From positions 248,001 through 312,000 of the forward strand of contig JAFLCC010000005.1 of the NCBI GenBank assembly GCA_017302835.1: a stretch of 64,000 bases of DNA, in the 5' to 3' direction. The stretch's first letter is position 1. Each line of letters opens with the position of its first letter. Shown piece after piece: positions 33,883 through 43,259 of the stretch. A program made the position numbers and the translations under genes. This stretch comes from Deltaproteobacteria bacterium. Lineage in GTDB: Bacteria > Bdellovibrionota > Bdellovibrionia > Bdellovibrionales > Bdellovibrionaceae. Below the pieces are notes generated by a model. That model ran no database searches. It had not been told where the DNA came from and saw nothing but the letters and a program-made list of their open reading frames with translations.

Positions 33883-35784
33883 ATGATAAAAAAACCATAC
33901 ACTATGGCAATATTACTTATAGCTATCTTTTTTACACTCGTAGGGATTGGCGTATCGGGATCCTCCATGGGTTTGGGGTTAAAAGATATGGATGATTTAA
34001 TTGAATCTAATCCAATCAAACTACTTGGAAAAGAGAGGCCAATCAGATCAGATGAATGGCTAATATTAACACCTATGTCCATTGCTCAATCTATGCACGA
34101 ACCAAGATACCCGATAGTTAATAAAAATATTGGGCCTGATGGACAAAATATGCTTATTGTTGGAATGACCGGTGTTCCAATCTCACATATTTCAACAATA
34201 GCAAAGCCTGCAACTTGGGGTTTTTTTATTTTTGATCTTCGCAGAGCTTTAGCTTGGAGTTGGTGGTTTCCAATTTTTGGAGCTTTGTTTGCCCTCTGGG
34301 GTGTGATGCAAATTCTAATACCTGGTAAATGGGGAATTGGCTTATCCACTTCAGCTATTTTTATATTATCTGGTTATGTAACGGCTTGGTCATACTGGCC
34401 TGCATATACAGTTCTATTTCCTGCTGCGACCTTCTTTTTGTTTTTCCAAATTTTTAATGAAAAATCATGGAAACTTCAAATAGCAATGGGGCTTGCGCTA
34501 GGAATTTCATTCGCTGGTTTTGTTTTTATTCTCTATCCTCCATGGCAAGTTTCATTAGGTTATTTATTTTTACTTATGACATTCGTTATTTTTTACAGGG
34601 ATAAATTATGGGAAAAATTTACGACAACAAGAACAATCTCAATTTTAACAGGAATCATTACTACTCTATTCATTCTACTTACATGGTTTAATGATGCACA
34701 ACATGCAATCCACGCGATTCAATCCACGGTATATCCAGGACAACGCTCTACAATTCTAGGTGGAAACATAGCAATTTGGGAACTTTTCAAAGGATTTATT
34801 AATCATCATACAATGTACTATGAAACACTTGCAGGCTCAAATCAGAGTGAAGCAGCATCTTTTCTATACTTATATCCAATTGCAATATTTTTAATGATTT
34901 CAAATTTAATAAAAAGAATTACACCTTCTTTACTTGAAGTTGTATTAGTATTGTTCTGTTTTTGGATTTTATTTTTTCAACTTATTGGAGTAAATCTATT
35001 CATTTCTGAAATTAGTCAATGGGGACGTGTAAGTGAAAACAGGGCTGATTTAGCACTTGGATTAGCTTCAACCATCCTTTGCGCCATAATTCTAAATTCA
35101 AAAAGAACGAGCTCTATTCTTTCTGAAAAGAAAGTAATCATTTTGAGCCTTAGTTGGACTTTTTTATTATTTTTAATTACACTTAAAATACCAAATGCCG
35201 TTACTGGTAATTTAAATTTTTCAACATGGTTATGGATGTTAAGTTTTGCTTTTTTAACGTCTTACTATTTTTTAAAAAAAATGGAAAAAGCATTTATTAT
35301 AACTAGTTTATTAGCTGGGGTTTTAATTACCCTTAAATTCAATCCATTAATCATTACCCCTTCTAGAATTAATCTTTCTGCTGAGGTACTGCCTAAAATA
35401 AAAAATATGAGAATACTCGTCTTAAACTCACAAATTGAAGCCATGGAATTATTATCAGCTGGACTTCCTATCGCAAATGGAGTTTTTTACTATCCTCAAA
35501 AAACAATATGGAAAAATCTTGATCCAGAAGATAAATTCAAAAATATTACTAATAGATATCAGCATTTACTTTACATCCCTGACAATAATCTAATTAACGA
35601 TAGCTATATTATAGAATCACCACAACCTGATGTTATAAATATTAGAATTAATATTAAAACATTTAATTTTAAGTTAACTGGTGCAGATATAGTTATAGCG
35701 CCAACAAAAGTAGATCTTTCGATTAATTCACAATTAAGTTTGATTAAAATCGGAAAAAAACTAAATATTTATCAAATTTTGTAA
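33883..35784 (+). CDS. Large polytopic membrane protein, GT-C-like
   Basis: A 633-residue protein with about 11-13 predicted spans and a soluble C-terminal tail of about 110 residues. An extracytoplasmic loop after the first span contains IRSDEWLILTPMSIAQSMHE, with acidic residues in the position where GT-C enzymes carry their catalytic Asp/Glu. It lies 46 bp after the GT2 gene, so the pair may make and use a lipid-linked sugar (as GtrB/GtrC-type pairs do). That is inferred from topology and context. It is not a recognisable Wzx or Wzy. Confidence 0.6.
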   Translation: MIKKPYTMAILLIAIFFTLVGIGVSGSSMGLGLKDMDDLIESNPIKLLGKERPIRSDEWLILTPMSIAQSMHEPRYPIVNKNIGPDGQNMLIVGMTGVPISHISTIAKPATWGFFIFDLRRALAWSWWFPIFGALFALWGVMQILIPGKWGIGLSTSAIFILSGYVTAWSYWPAYTVLFPAATFFLFFQIFNEKSWKLQIAMGLALGISFAGFVFILYPPWQVSLGYLFLLMTFVIFYRDKLWEKFTTTRTISILTGIITTLFILLTWFNDAQHAIHAIQSTVYPGQRSTILGGNIAIWELFKGFINHHTMYYETLAGSNQSEAASFLYLYPIAIFLMISNLIKRITPSLLEVVLVLFCFWILFFQLIGVNLFISEISQWGRVSENRADLALGLASTILCAIILNSKRTSSILSEKKVIILSLSWTFLLFLITLKIPNAVTGNLNFSTWLWMLSFAFLTSYYFLKKMEKAFIITSLLAGVLITLKFNPLIITPSRINLSAEVLPKIKNMRILVLNSQIEAMELLSAGLPIANGVFYYPQKTIWKNLDPEDKFKNITNRYQHLLYIPDNNLINDSYIIESPQPDVINIRINIKTFNFKLTGADIVIAPTKVDLSINSQLSLIKIGKKLNIYQIL

Positions 35785-35790
35785 TTTTTA

Positions 35791-37545
35791 TTAACCAACT
35801 ACCAAATACTGATTTATTTTCTCTTTTAGAATAAAGTAGTTCCATATCTTTAGAGTATGACTACGATCCTTCTTTTCATAAAAATTATTCTTTAGATCGT
35901 TAAAATATTTATAATTTACAATTTCATTTAACTCAGATTTATTAGTATCAAATGCGGTCTCTACCCTTTCTCTTAATCCAATTAATAATTGATCAACAGG
36001 AACAGTGAAGCCCATTTTAGGGCGAGTTAGTACTGACTCAGGAAGGTGTGGCTCGACAAGCTTTCTCAAAATGTACTTAGTCACCATATCCTTATTTACC
36101 TTTAGCTTCTCTGGCAAAGTAAATGAAAAATCTAACAAATCATTGTCTAAAAATGGGAATCTTCCTTCTAATGAATGATGCATTAATGTTTTATCTGCCT
36201 TCATCATCAAATTATCAGGCATCCAAGTAACCAAATCATAAACATTCATCGACATCACTGGCTCTGAATTATAATATTTGTAAAATCTAAAATAATCTTT
36301 AGGTAACGTTTTTGTATTCATGTAGTTGTTTAAATCAGTGTAATAAAAACTGTTCTCAATAAAAGCGTTATACTGATCAAGCTGACGAGTTCCCTCTTGA
36401 TTAAATTTTTTTAAAATATTCACATACTGATTATAACCACCAAAAAGCTCATCCCCACCTTCGCCCGATAAAACAACAGTTACATGTTTTTTTAATTCTT
36501 TAGCTAGTATAAATAATGGGAAACATGCAGGATCCGCAATTGGCTCATCAATACTCTCTAAAATATCATCATAATTTTCAATCAATTCTCTTACTGAAGT
36601 TTCTATTTCAATATGTTGTAGATCAAACTTCTTAGCAACGGCCCGTGAAAATTCAAATTCGTTTACATCATGAAAACCAATATTAAATGTTTTTAGATTT
36701 TGACCAAACATGTTAATGTAATAACTTATTGTACTAGAATCTAATCCTCCACTTAATAAAACGCCCACGGGAACTTCACCCATTAATTGAGATTTAACAG
36801 ATTTTTCCAAAAGGAAAGAAAGTTTTTCTAAAGATTCGGCTTCAGAAATAGCGTTATTAATATTTACTTGCTGTGAGATGTTCCAAAATGGCCATTGTGT
36901 CGGTTTAGAATTTTTAAAATGTAAATACGTACCTGGATCTAATTTTCTTACATTTTTATAAATAGTATATGGCGAAGGGTTATATCTAAAATATAACATA
37001 TCTTGAATACCTAATGGATTCAGATCTTTTTTAACATTTTCAAATCGACAAATAGTTTTAAGTTCAGAAGAAAAAATTAATTTTGAATTATCCTCGTAAA
37101 TATAAAGTGGCTTAATGCCCATCCTATCTCTCGCAACAAAAAAATCGCCTGTTTTATTATTCCATATGCAAAAAGTAAACATTCCATTTAAATCTTTAAT
37201 TCCACTCGTCCCATTTTCAATAAAATGATATAAAACTACTTCAGTGTCTGAATGAGTTTTAAAAGTGTAACCCTTTTTCTCAAGTTTAAAACGTAACTCT
37301 TCATGGTTATAAACTTCACCATTGTAGACAATTCCCCAGTCATTGGTTTTATCAAAAATCGGCTGATGCCCCTGTGACTTGTCGACAATAGCAAGTCTAA
37401 CATTGCCAAACACAATATTATCTTTAAATTTGTGATATCCATTCCCATCTGGGCCCCGGTGGTGAATAGATTTTCTTAATTTTTCAATAACTTCTTGGGA
37501 AACAGATTCATTGTTCTTGTTTATAAATCCAAATATTCCACACAT
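35791..37545 (-). CDS. asnB: Glutamine-dependent asparagine synthetase-family amidotransferase
   Basis: The N-terminal Ntn glutaminase domain has the processed nucleophile Cys2 (MCGIFGFINK) plus HRGPDGNGYH and YNGEVYNHEELR. The C-terminal synthetase domain has the ATP pyrophosphatase loop LLSGGLDSSTISYY and LSGEGGDELFGGYNQY, and HHSLEGRFPFLDNDL. It is 584 residues. In a polysaccharide locus such enzymes often amidate sugar carboxylates rather than make asparagine, and the neighbouring uronic-acid genes support this. It is 3 bp downstream of ugd and probably co-transcribed, converging with the membrane-protein gene. Confidence 0.9.
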   Translation of the reverse strand: MCGIFGFINKNNESVSQEVIEKLRKSIHHRGPDGNGYHKFKDNIVFGNVRLAIVDKSQGHQPIFDKTNDWGIVYNGEVYNHEELRFKLEKKGYTFKTHSDTEVVLYHFIENGTSGIKDLNGMFTFCIWNNKTGDFFVARDRMGIKPLYIYEDNSKLIFSSELKTICRFENVKKDLNPLGIQDMLYFRYNPSPYTIYKNVRKLDPGTYLHFKNSKPTQWPFWNISQQVNINNAISEAESLEKLSFLLEKSVKSQLMGEVPVGVLLSGGLDSSTISYYINMFGQNLKTFNIGFHDVNEFEFSRAVAKKFDLQHIEIETSVRELIENYDDILESIDEPIADPACFPLFILAKELKKHVTVVLSGEGGDELFGGYNQYVNILKKFNQEGTRQLDQYNAFIENSFYYTDLNNYMNTKTLPKDYFRFYKYYNSEPVMSMNVYDLVTWMPDNLMMKADKTLMHHSLEGRFPFLDNDLLDFSFTLPEKLKVNKDMVTKYILRKLVEPHLPESVLTRPKMGFTVPVDQLLIGLRERVETAFDTNKSELNEIVNYKYFNDLKNNFYEKKDRSHTLKIWNYFILKEKINQYLVVG

Positions 37546-37548
37546 ATA

Positions 37549-38868
37549 CTATTTTTTTCCAATTCCAAAATACTGAAAACCATGTTTAGTAACTACTTTT
37601 GAATCATATAAATTTCGACCATCAAAAATAACTTTAACCTTCATATTTTTTGATAAAACTTCAAAATCTAGGGCTTTAAACTCTGTCCATTCAGTTAGGA
37701 CAACTAATGCATCAGCACCTTTTAATGGATCTATTTGATTGTCAAAATATGTAAGATTATTAGCATTTAATATTTTTTTCGATTCCTGCATAGCTACAGG
37801 ATCGTATAAATTAAACTTACAACCTAGATTCGATAGTTGATTTATTATATCTATGCTTGGAGCTTCTCGCATATCATCAGTGTTGGGTTTAAATGCTAGC
37901 CCCCAAACAGCGATTCTCTTTCCGGCAAGATCATCTTTAAAGTATGTTTTTATTTTATTTACAAAATATTTTTTCTGTTTTTTGTTAGCACTTTCAGCGG
38001 CTTCAATAACTTCTAAATTTAAATCATTATCCTGTGCCGTTTTTATTAAGGCTTTTACGTCTTTGGGAAAACAAGAACCACCATAGCCAACGCCTGAATA
38101 TAAAAAATTAAACCCAATTCTTGGATCTGAACCAATTCCTTTTCTGACAAAATCAATATTGGCATCAACTTTTTCAGCTAGTCGTGATAACTCGTTCATA
38201 AAAGAAATACGCACAGCTAACATACAATTAGCTGCGTACTTAGTCAGCTCTGCAGACTTCACATCCATATAAATAAGTTTATCATGGTTTTTTTGAAATG
38301 GTGCATATAGCTCTTCAATTATTGGTTTAACTTCATTATTATCAATTCCAACAATAATTCTTGCAGGCTTCATGAAATCATCAATGGCTGCACCTTCTTT
38401 AAGGAACTCGGGATTGGAAATCACATCAAAATTAATTTTTTCGTTTCGAATCTTAAGTTGAGCGTTTACAGCAGACTTGACTTTATCAGCTGTACCAACA
38501 GGAACTGTTGATTTGTTGATAATATATTTTTCATTTTTCATATATTTGCCAATATTCTCGGCGGCTTTTACGACATAGTTTAAATCGGCTGATCCATCCT
38601 CACCAGAAGGTGTGCCAACTGCGATGAACTGAACTTGACCGAAATTTACGCTTTCCTCAATTGAATCAGTAAATGATAAGCGTTCTTTTTTTATATTTTT
38701 TGTAATTAACTCTTCAAGACCTGGTTCATATATTGGCACCTTGCCCTGCTTTAATAATTCAATTTTCTTTTTATCTAAATCAAGACACTTAACATGATGT
38801 CCAATTTCTGCTAAGCAGGTTCCTGTTACAAGCCCTACATAACCAGATCCAATGACTGTAATATTCAT
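37549..38868 (-). CDS. ugd: UDP-glucose 6-dehydrogenase
   Basis: Oxidises UDP-glucose to UDP-glucuronate with two NAD. The Rossmann motif is VIGSGYVGLVTGTCLAE, the catalytic Cys is in YGGSCFPKDVKAL, and FLKEGAAIDDFMKPARIIVG and FKPNTDDMREAPS are standard. The 439-residue length is typical. It is adjacent to an epimerase gene (4 bp) and to asnB (3 bp). It could alternatively act on GDP-mannose, but the sequence looks like the UDP-glucose group. Confidence 0.93.
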   Translation of the reverse strand: MNITVIGSGYVGLVTGTCLAEIGHHVKCLDLDKKKIELLKQGKVPIYEPGLEELITKNIKKERLSFTDSIEESVNFGQVQFIAVGTPSGEDGSADLNYVVKAAENIGKYMKNEKYIINKSTVPVGTADKVKSAVNAQLKIRNEKINFDVISNPEFLKEGAAIDDFMKPARIIVGIDNNEVKPIIEELYAPFQKNHDKLIYMDVKSAELTKYAANCMLAVRISFMNELSRLAEKVDANIDFVRKGIGSDPRIGFNFLYSGVGYGGSCFPKDVKALIKTAQDNDLNLEVIEAAESANKKQKKYFVNKIKTYFKDDLAGKRIAVWGLAFKPNTDDMREAPSIDIINQLSNLGCKFNLYDPVAMQESKKILNANNLTYFDNQIDPLKGADALVVLTEWTEFKALDFEVLSKNMKVKVIFDGRNLYDSKVVTKHGFQYFGIGKK

Positions 38869-38872
38869 ACAA

Positions 38873-39847
38873 CTACCTTTTTATATTTTTTAGCTTGGCA
38901 ATAAACTCGCTATTGTTTTCATGCCAGTCAATTGTTTTTTCAATACCAGATTCAAAGCTTTCTTTGGGATACCAATTCATAAGTGTTTTTGCTTTAGTTA
39001 TATCTGCCCACGTCACTTTCATGTCCGAGTCAATAAATGGCTTGAACTTTACCATCATTTTCTTCCCAGTTTTTAGTTCAATAGTAGAAATAAGATCCAA
39101 TATTGTTTTTGGATTTTTTCCTCCTCCCAAATTAATAATATTATATCCACTTAGTTTAACAGATCTGCACACACCCTCAGCAATATCTTCAATGAAAGTA
39201 AAATCTCTTGCTTGGCTACCATCGCCATAAACCTCTACCTCTTCACCGTTCAAAGCACCGTCTATAAATCTATATATACTCATGTCTGGGCGTCCAGCTG
39301 GGCCAAAAACTGTAAAAAACCTTAAAATTGAAACATCAATTTGATACAGATGTTGATAGGAATACGATAACACTTCTGCTGATTTTTTTGAGGCCGCATA
39401 GGGCGACCAAGGATTGTTTACAGCCAGAGTTTCAACGTAAGGTAGTGGTTCCCCTGCATATAAAGAGGATGTTGAAGCCAATGCATACTTTTTTACACCA
39501 AACTCTTTACAAAGCTCTAGAATATTTAAAGTTCCCGTAACATTAGTATCAATATACAATTCTGGTCTTTGTTGACTATACCTTACCCCGGCCATTGCAG
39601 CTAAATGAAGAACTGAATCAAATTTACTATCGCGAAACAACTTTCGAAGAAATTCCTTATTCAAAATGGACTCTTTATGAAACGCAAGCCCCAGAGCAAT
39701 ATTTAAATTAGCCCTGTATTTCTTTAACTCAGGGTCATAATAGTCATTATGGTCATCAATGCCATGCACATTATTTCCGCAATTTAATAAATTTTTAACA
39801 ACACTTGATGCTATAAAGCCAGAAGATCCCGTCACTAAAATATTCAT
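38873..39847 (-). CDS. UDP-glucuronate 4-epimerase-like SDR
   Basis: An extended short-chain dehydrogenase of 324 residues. It has MNILVTGSSGFIASSVVKNL, the HGIDDHNDYYDPELKKYR motif typical of UDP-glucuronate 4-epimerases, LHLAAMAGVRYS, and the catalytic Tyr-x3-Lys in YAASKKSAE. It would convert UDP-GlcA, made by the next gene ugd, to UDP-GalA. The start taken is ATG 39847, with an AGAGG site. A longer frame to 39979 adds a non-family hydrophobic stretch and overlaps the divergent gene, so it is rejected. Confidence 0.87.
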   Translation of the reverse strand: MNILVTGSSGFIASSVVKNLLNCGNNVHGIDDHNDYYDPELKKYRANLNIALGLAFHKESILNKEFLRKLFRDSKFDSVLHLAAMAGVRYSQQRPELYIDTNVTGTLNILELCKEFGVKKYALASTSSLYAGEPLPYVETLAVNNPWSPYAASKKSAEVLSYSYQHLYQIDVSILRFFTVFGPAGRPDMSIYRFIDGALNGEEVEVYGDGSQARDFTFIEDIAEGVCRSVKLSGYNIINLGGGKNPKTILDLISTIELKTGKKMMVKFKPFIDSDMKVTWADITKAKTLMNWYPKESFESGIEKTIDWHENNSEFIAKLKNIKR

Positions 39848-39884
39848 AAAAACCTCTAAACTAATTTGAAAAAGAAATTGTAAT

Positions 39885-42122
39885 ATGAAATATATGTTGA
39901 TAACAAGTTCAAATGCTGGACATAACAAGAAAAAAATGGGAAATATGAACGCAATAGTGAAGTCATTAAAGCTAATCATTGGTGAAGGAATTATCTATAA
40001 AGCAATTAGGGTGCTCTACAGACAAGGACCGCTAACTTTTTTAAAAAACTCAAAAAACTACGTTTATTACAAATTAAGCACCAAATTTCATTCTGGACCT
40101 AGATTTTTTCCCTTTTCCACGGTTGAAGTACAGCCACGGCTTTTTAACTTACCCAAACAACTGCCAAAAATTTCAATAATTGCAATACTCTACAACAAGG
40201 AAAAAGAAGTTCCTTTCTTTATTGAAAGTATTTTTTCACAAACCTATCTAGGCCCTATTGAATTGATACTTATTGACGATAAAAGCCCCAAAAAAGATGT
40301 AGCGGTATCCAAACAAGTTTTCTCTAAGCTAAAGTCAACCTCTAAAAAAGATATCATTCTTACTATCATTCAGAATGAACAAAACAAAGGTAATTGCGTT
40401 TCTAGAAATAATGGAATAAAAAATTCGTCCGGTGATCTTCTTATAATTGTAGATGCAGATTCTTACCCGAATCCAGAGTTTATCGAAGCACATGTTGAGA
40501 GCCACTACACTTATAATTATGATATTGGAATTGGTCCAATGAATATAGAAACTCACGGCAAAAATCCAGCCAAATTAGCAAAAGATCTTTCTGAAAATCA
40601 TATAAAACTATTTTCTGGAATGGATTTACAAGACTCCATGAACGTTAATAACTTCTTGAATTGCATCACCAGAAATTTCTCGATAAAAAAATCTAGCATT
40701 TCAGAAGACCTTTTTGATCCTCAGTTTTCATACTCAAAGGACCCAGAATCTGGCTTTGGGTGGGAAGATGTAGAAATGGGTTTTCGTCTTTACAAAAGAG
40801 GGCTCAAAATCCAGTTTTTAAATAAGTCATTTAGCTTGCACATTTCTCACCCGTCATCAGTTCCCGAAAATCAAAAAGTTATCAAATCAATGATTAACTT
40901 GAATAAACTTTTTACCAAACATCCAGATTTTTTAAATGTAGCTAGGGTATGGTCAAATGAGCTGGTTGGGAAAATTGATCAATGGTATAAAAATCATCAT
41001 GAAATTGCTGACAACAAACACTATCAAAAATTCATCGAACTTACAGATCCTATAAAAAGATGTAAGATTAAACCCACAAAAAGAATGTATAATATTTTAA
41101 CTTATAGATGGCACGTTCCCCACCAATATGAATTATATAAAACAAATCATCGATTTACGCTTATAAAAGAGATCTGCCCTGGTTTTACCAATGTTTGGTC
41201 TTATGAACAAAGACCCTTTCCCGCGAATGCTAGATTTTTAGAATTAGATAAAATTAACCTAAAAGATTATGATTTTGCTCTTTTACACTTTGATGAAAAT
41301 GCTCTCGATTGGCAAAATTGCAATGGCGTATTAGATCAACATTGGGGCTCAAACTTTAGATATTTCATGGAAAATATTTCTCTTCCAAAAGTAGCTATAT
41401 GCCATGGAACACCCCAATTTTATGGTCAATATAACAATGACAACATTGATCCTAAACTTAAATATCAAGTCATAGAAGAGTCTAGAAAAAAACTTGTTGA
41501 ATATACGAAAAATATTAAAGTAATTTGCAACTCGAATCAGGCACATTCTGAATGGGGCTTCAAAAATTCAAAGGTAATTTGGCAAGGATTTGATCCTTGC
41601 GAATATCCAGAGTCAACATATGAAAAAGGAATTCTTTCACTTGGAAAAGCAATAAAAGAACGGCCCCACTATAGAGGTTACGAAATATTTAATCAGGTAT
41701 TCAAAAACCTTCCGGAGAAGGATCATCCTGCTGAATTTAAAGTTAACGAACCATTCCAAAGAGTTTTCGATAACAACTATGCTTTGGCCAAATATTATGA
41801 ATATATTTCTGAAGTAAAAAAACATTCAATTTATTTTAATCCCACCATCCGCTCGCCAATGCCAAGATCAAGGGGTGAAGCTATGATGTGTGGACTAAGT
41901 ACTGTAAGCTTAAATAATCATGATGTTAACTTATTCATTAAAAATGGAATAAATGGATTCTATTCAGATAATACAGATGAGCTTGCCGAGTACTTGAAGT
42001 TTTTATTAGACAACCCTTCAATTTGTAAACAAATTGGAAAAGAGGCTCGTAAAACATCGATAGATCTTTTCAATATTGATCGCTATATAAACGAATGGCA
42101 AAAGAACTTTAGCGAATTATAA
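39885..42122 (+). CDS. Two-domain glycosyltransferase (GT-A plus GT-B fusion)
   Basis: A 745-residue cytoplasmic protein with two glycosyltransferase units. Residues about 90-330 form a family-2 GT-A domain (ISIIAILYNKEKEVPFFIES, LILIDDKSP, the metal site VDADSYPNP, and WEDVEMGFRLYKRG). Residues about 400-745 look like a GT-B domain ending in RGEAMMCGLSTVSLNNHDVN and NGFYSDNTDELAEYL, the usual family-4 donor-binding segment. Such fusions add two residues to one glycan. It starts 38 bp from the divergent epimerase gene; a start at the later MGNMNAIV is possible. Confidence 0.82.
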   Translation: MKYMLITSSNAGHNKKKMGNMNAIVKSLKLIIGEGIIYKAIRVLYRQGPLTFLKNSKNYVYYKLSTKFHSGPRFFPFSTVEVQPRLFNLPKQLPKISIIAILYNKEKEVPFFIESIFSQTYLGPIELILIDDKSPKKDVAVSKQVFSKLKSTSKKDIILTIIQNEQNKGNCVSRNNGIKNSSGDLLIIVDADSYPNPEFIEAHVESHYTYNYDIGIGPMNIETHGKNPAKLAKDLSENHIKLFSGMDLQDSMNVNNFLNCITRNFSIKKSSISEDLFDPQFSYSKDPESGFGWEDVEMGFRLYKRGLKIQFLNKSFSLHISHPSSVPENQKVIKSMINLNKLFTKHPDFLNVARVWSNELVGKIDQWYKNHHEIADNKHYQKFIELTDPIKRCKIKPTKRMYNILTYRWHVPHQYELYKTNHRFTLIKEICPGFTNVWSYEQRPFPANARFLELDKINLKDYDFALLHFDENALDWQNCNGVLDQHWGSNFRYFMENISLPKVAICHGTPQFYGQYNNDNIDPKLKYQVIEESRKKLVEYTKNIKVICNSNQAHSEWGFKNSKVIWQGFDPCEYPESTYEKGILSLGKAIKERPHYRGYEIFNQVFKNLPEKDHPAEFKVNEPFQRVFDNNYALAKYYEYISEVKKHSIYFNPTIRSPMPRSRGEAMMCGLSTVSLNNHDVNLFIKNGINGFYSDNTDELAEYLKFLLDNPSICKQIGKEARKTSIDLFNIDRYINEWQKNFSEL

Positions 42123-42146
42123 TTTAATTTAAACACAAGGTTAAGT

Positions 42147-43259
42147 ATGAATCAATTTATACCATTTTTAGATCTAAAGAAGAGTGTTCAAGGGCAAAGA
42201 CAAAAACTCAATGAAGCTTGGGATCGAGTCCTTGATAGTGGCCATTTCGTTCTTGGAAAAGAACTAACCACTTTTGAAGAAAAATTTGCAAAAGCAATTT
42301 CCTCTGAATGGTCTTTAGGATGTGCAAATGGCACAGATACGCTAGAAATTGGATTAAAAGCACTTAACATTGGTCCTGGAGACGAAGTGATTACAACTCC
42401 ATTAACTGCTATGCCAACATTAATGGGTATTTCAGCAACAGGAGCCACAATTAGGCTGGCTGATGTTAATGCACATGACGGTTTGATTTCTACCAAAGAG
42501 ATCCTTAAGACAATTTCCTCAAAAACTAAAGCAATAGTCCCTGTACATCTTTATGGCCAAATTTGCGATATGGAAGAAATCACTTCGATTGCAAAAAAAA
42601 ATAATATAAAAATCCTTGAAGATTGTGCTCAATCATTTGGCGCCAAAAGAAATGGAAAAAGTTCAGGATCTTGGGGGGATTTAGCCTCATGGTCTTTTTA
42701 TCCAACTAAAAATTTAGGTGCACTAGGCGATGGTGGGGCCTTATCTGGAAATACAGCCGAACTTAAAAATCTCGTGTCCTATTTGAGAAATTATGGTCAG
42801 TCAAAAACATATCATCATGATTTTATTGGAAGAAATAGTCGGTTAGATGAACTCCAGGCGGCAATTTTATCTGAACGATTAGATTTTTCCCAATCAGAAT
42901 TAAAAGCGCGATTAAATATTGCAAATTTCTACTTAACTGAACTTAAGAATAAAATAAAAATTATTTCCAGCAATCTAATAACAGATTCAACATATTCATG
43001 TTATCATCTTTTTGTTATATCGTGCCCTTACAATAGAGATCTATTTCAACAAAATTTAAAGGAGCAAGGAGTTGGCTCACTTGTCCACTACCCAATTCCG
43101 GCACATAAACAGAAAGCATTTTCATTTTTGAAATACTCGCTAGACGATTTTCCAAATGCAAATTCGTTAAGCCAGACTGTTTTATCGCTACCTTTAAATC
43201 CATATATGAGCGAGCTTGAAATGAAAAGAGTTTCTGATGCTGTTAAAAAAATTGTCTAG
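42147..43259 (+). CDS. DegT/DnrJ/EryC1/StrS-family sugar aminotransferase
   Basis: A PLP-dependent 3- or 4-aminotransferase for nucleotide-linked keto-sugars, 370 residues. The start FIPFLDLKKS, LGCANGTDTLEIGLKAL, EVITTPLTAMPT, the Asp/Gln site EDCAQSFGAK, and the PLP Lys in SWSFYPTKNLGALGDGGA are all present. The GNSRLDELQA-like segment (RNSRLDELQAAIL) is also typical. It makes an amino sugar for the glycan, with the substrate unknown. Its end overlaps the following membrane-protein gene by 23 bp. Confidence 0.9.
   Translation: MNQFIPFLDLKKSVQGQRQKLNEAWDRVLDSGHFVLGKELTTFEEKFAKAISSEWSLGCANGTDTLEIGLKALNIGPGDEVITTPLTAMPTLMGISATGATIRLADVNAHDGLISTKEILKTISSKTKAIVPVHLYGQICDMEEITSIAKKNNIKILEDCAQSFGAKRNGKSSGSWGDLASWSFYPTKNLGALGDGGALSGNTAELKNLVSYLRNYGQSKTYHHDFIGRNSRLDELQAAILSERLDFSQSELKARLNIANFYLTELKNKIKIISSNLITDSTYSCYHLFVISCPYNRDLFQQNLKEQGVGSLVHYPIPAHKQKAFSFLKYSLDDFPNANSLSQTVLSLPLNPYMSELEMKRVSDAVKKIV

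Noticed and set aside
33883-35784. Calling the large membrane protein a Wzx flippase or Wzy polymerase
   Set aside because: Length, loop residues and soluble tail do not fit either family, and an ABC exporter is present, which makes Wzx/Wzy unnecessary.
39848-39979. N-terminal 44-residue hydrophobic extension of the epimerase frame
   Set aside because: The ATG at 39847 has a ribosome site and begins the normal NAD-binding motif; the extension would overlap the divergent gene.
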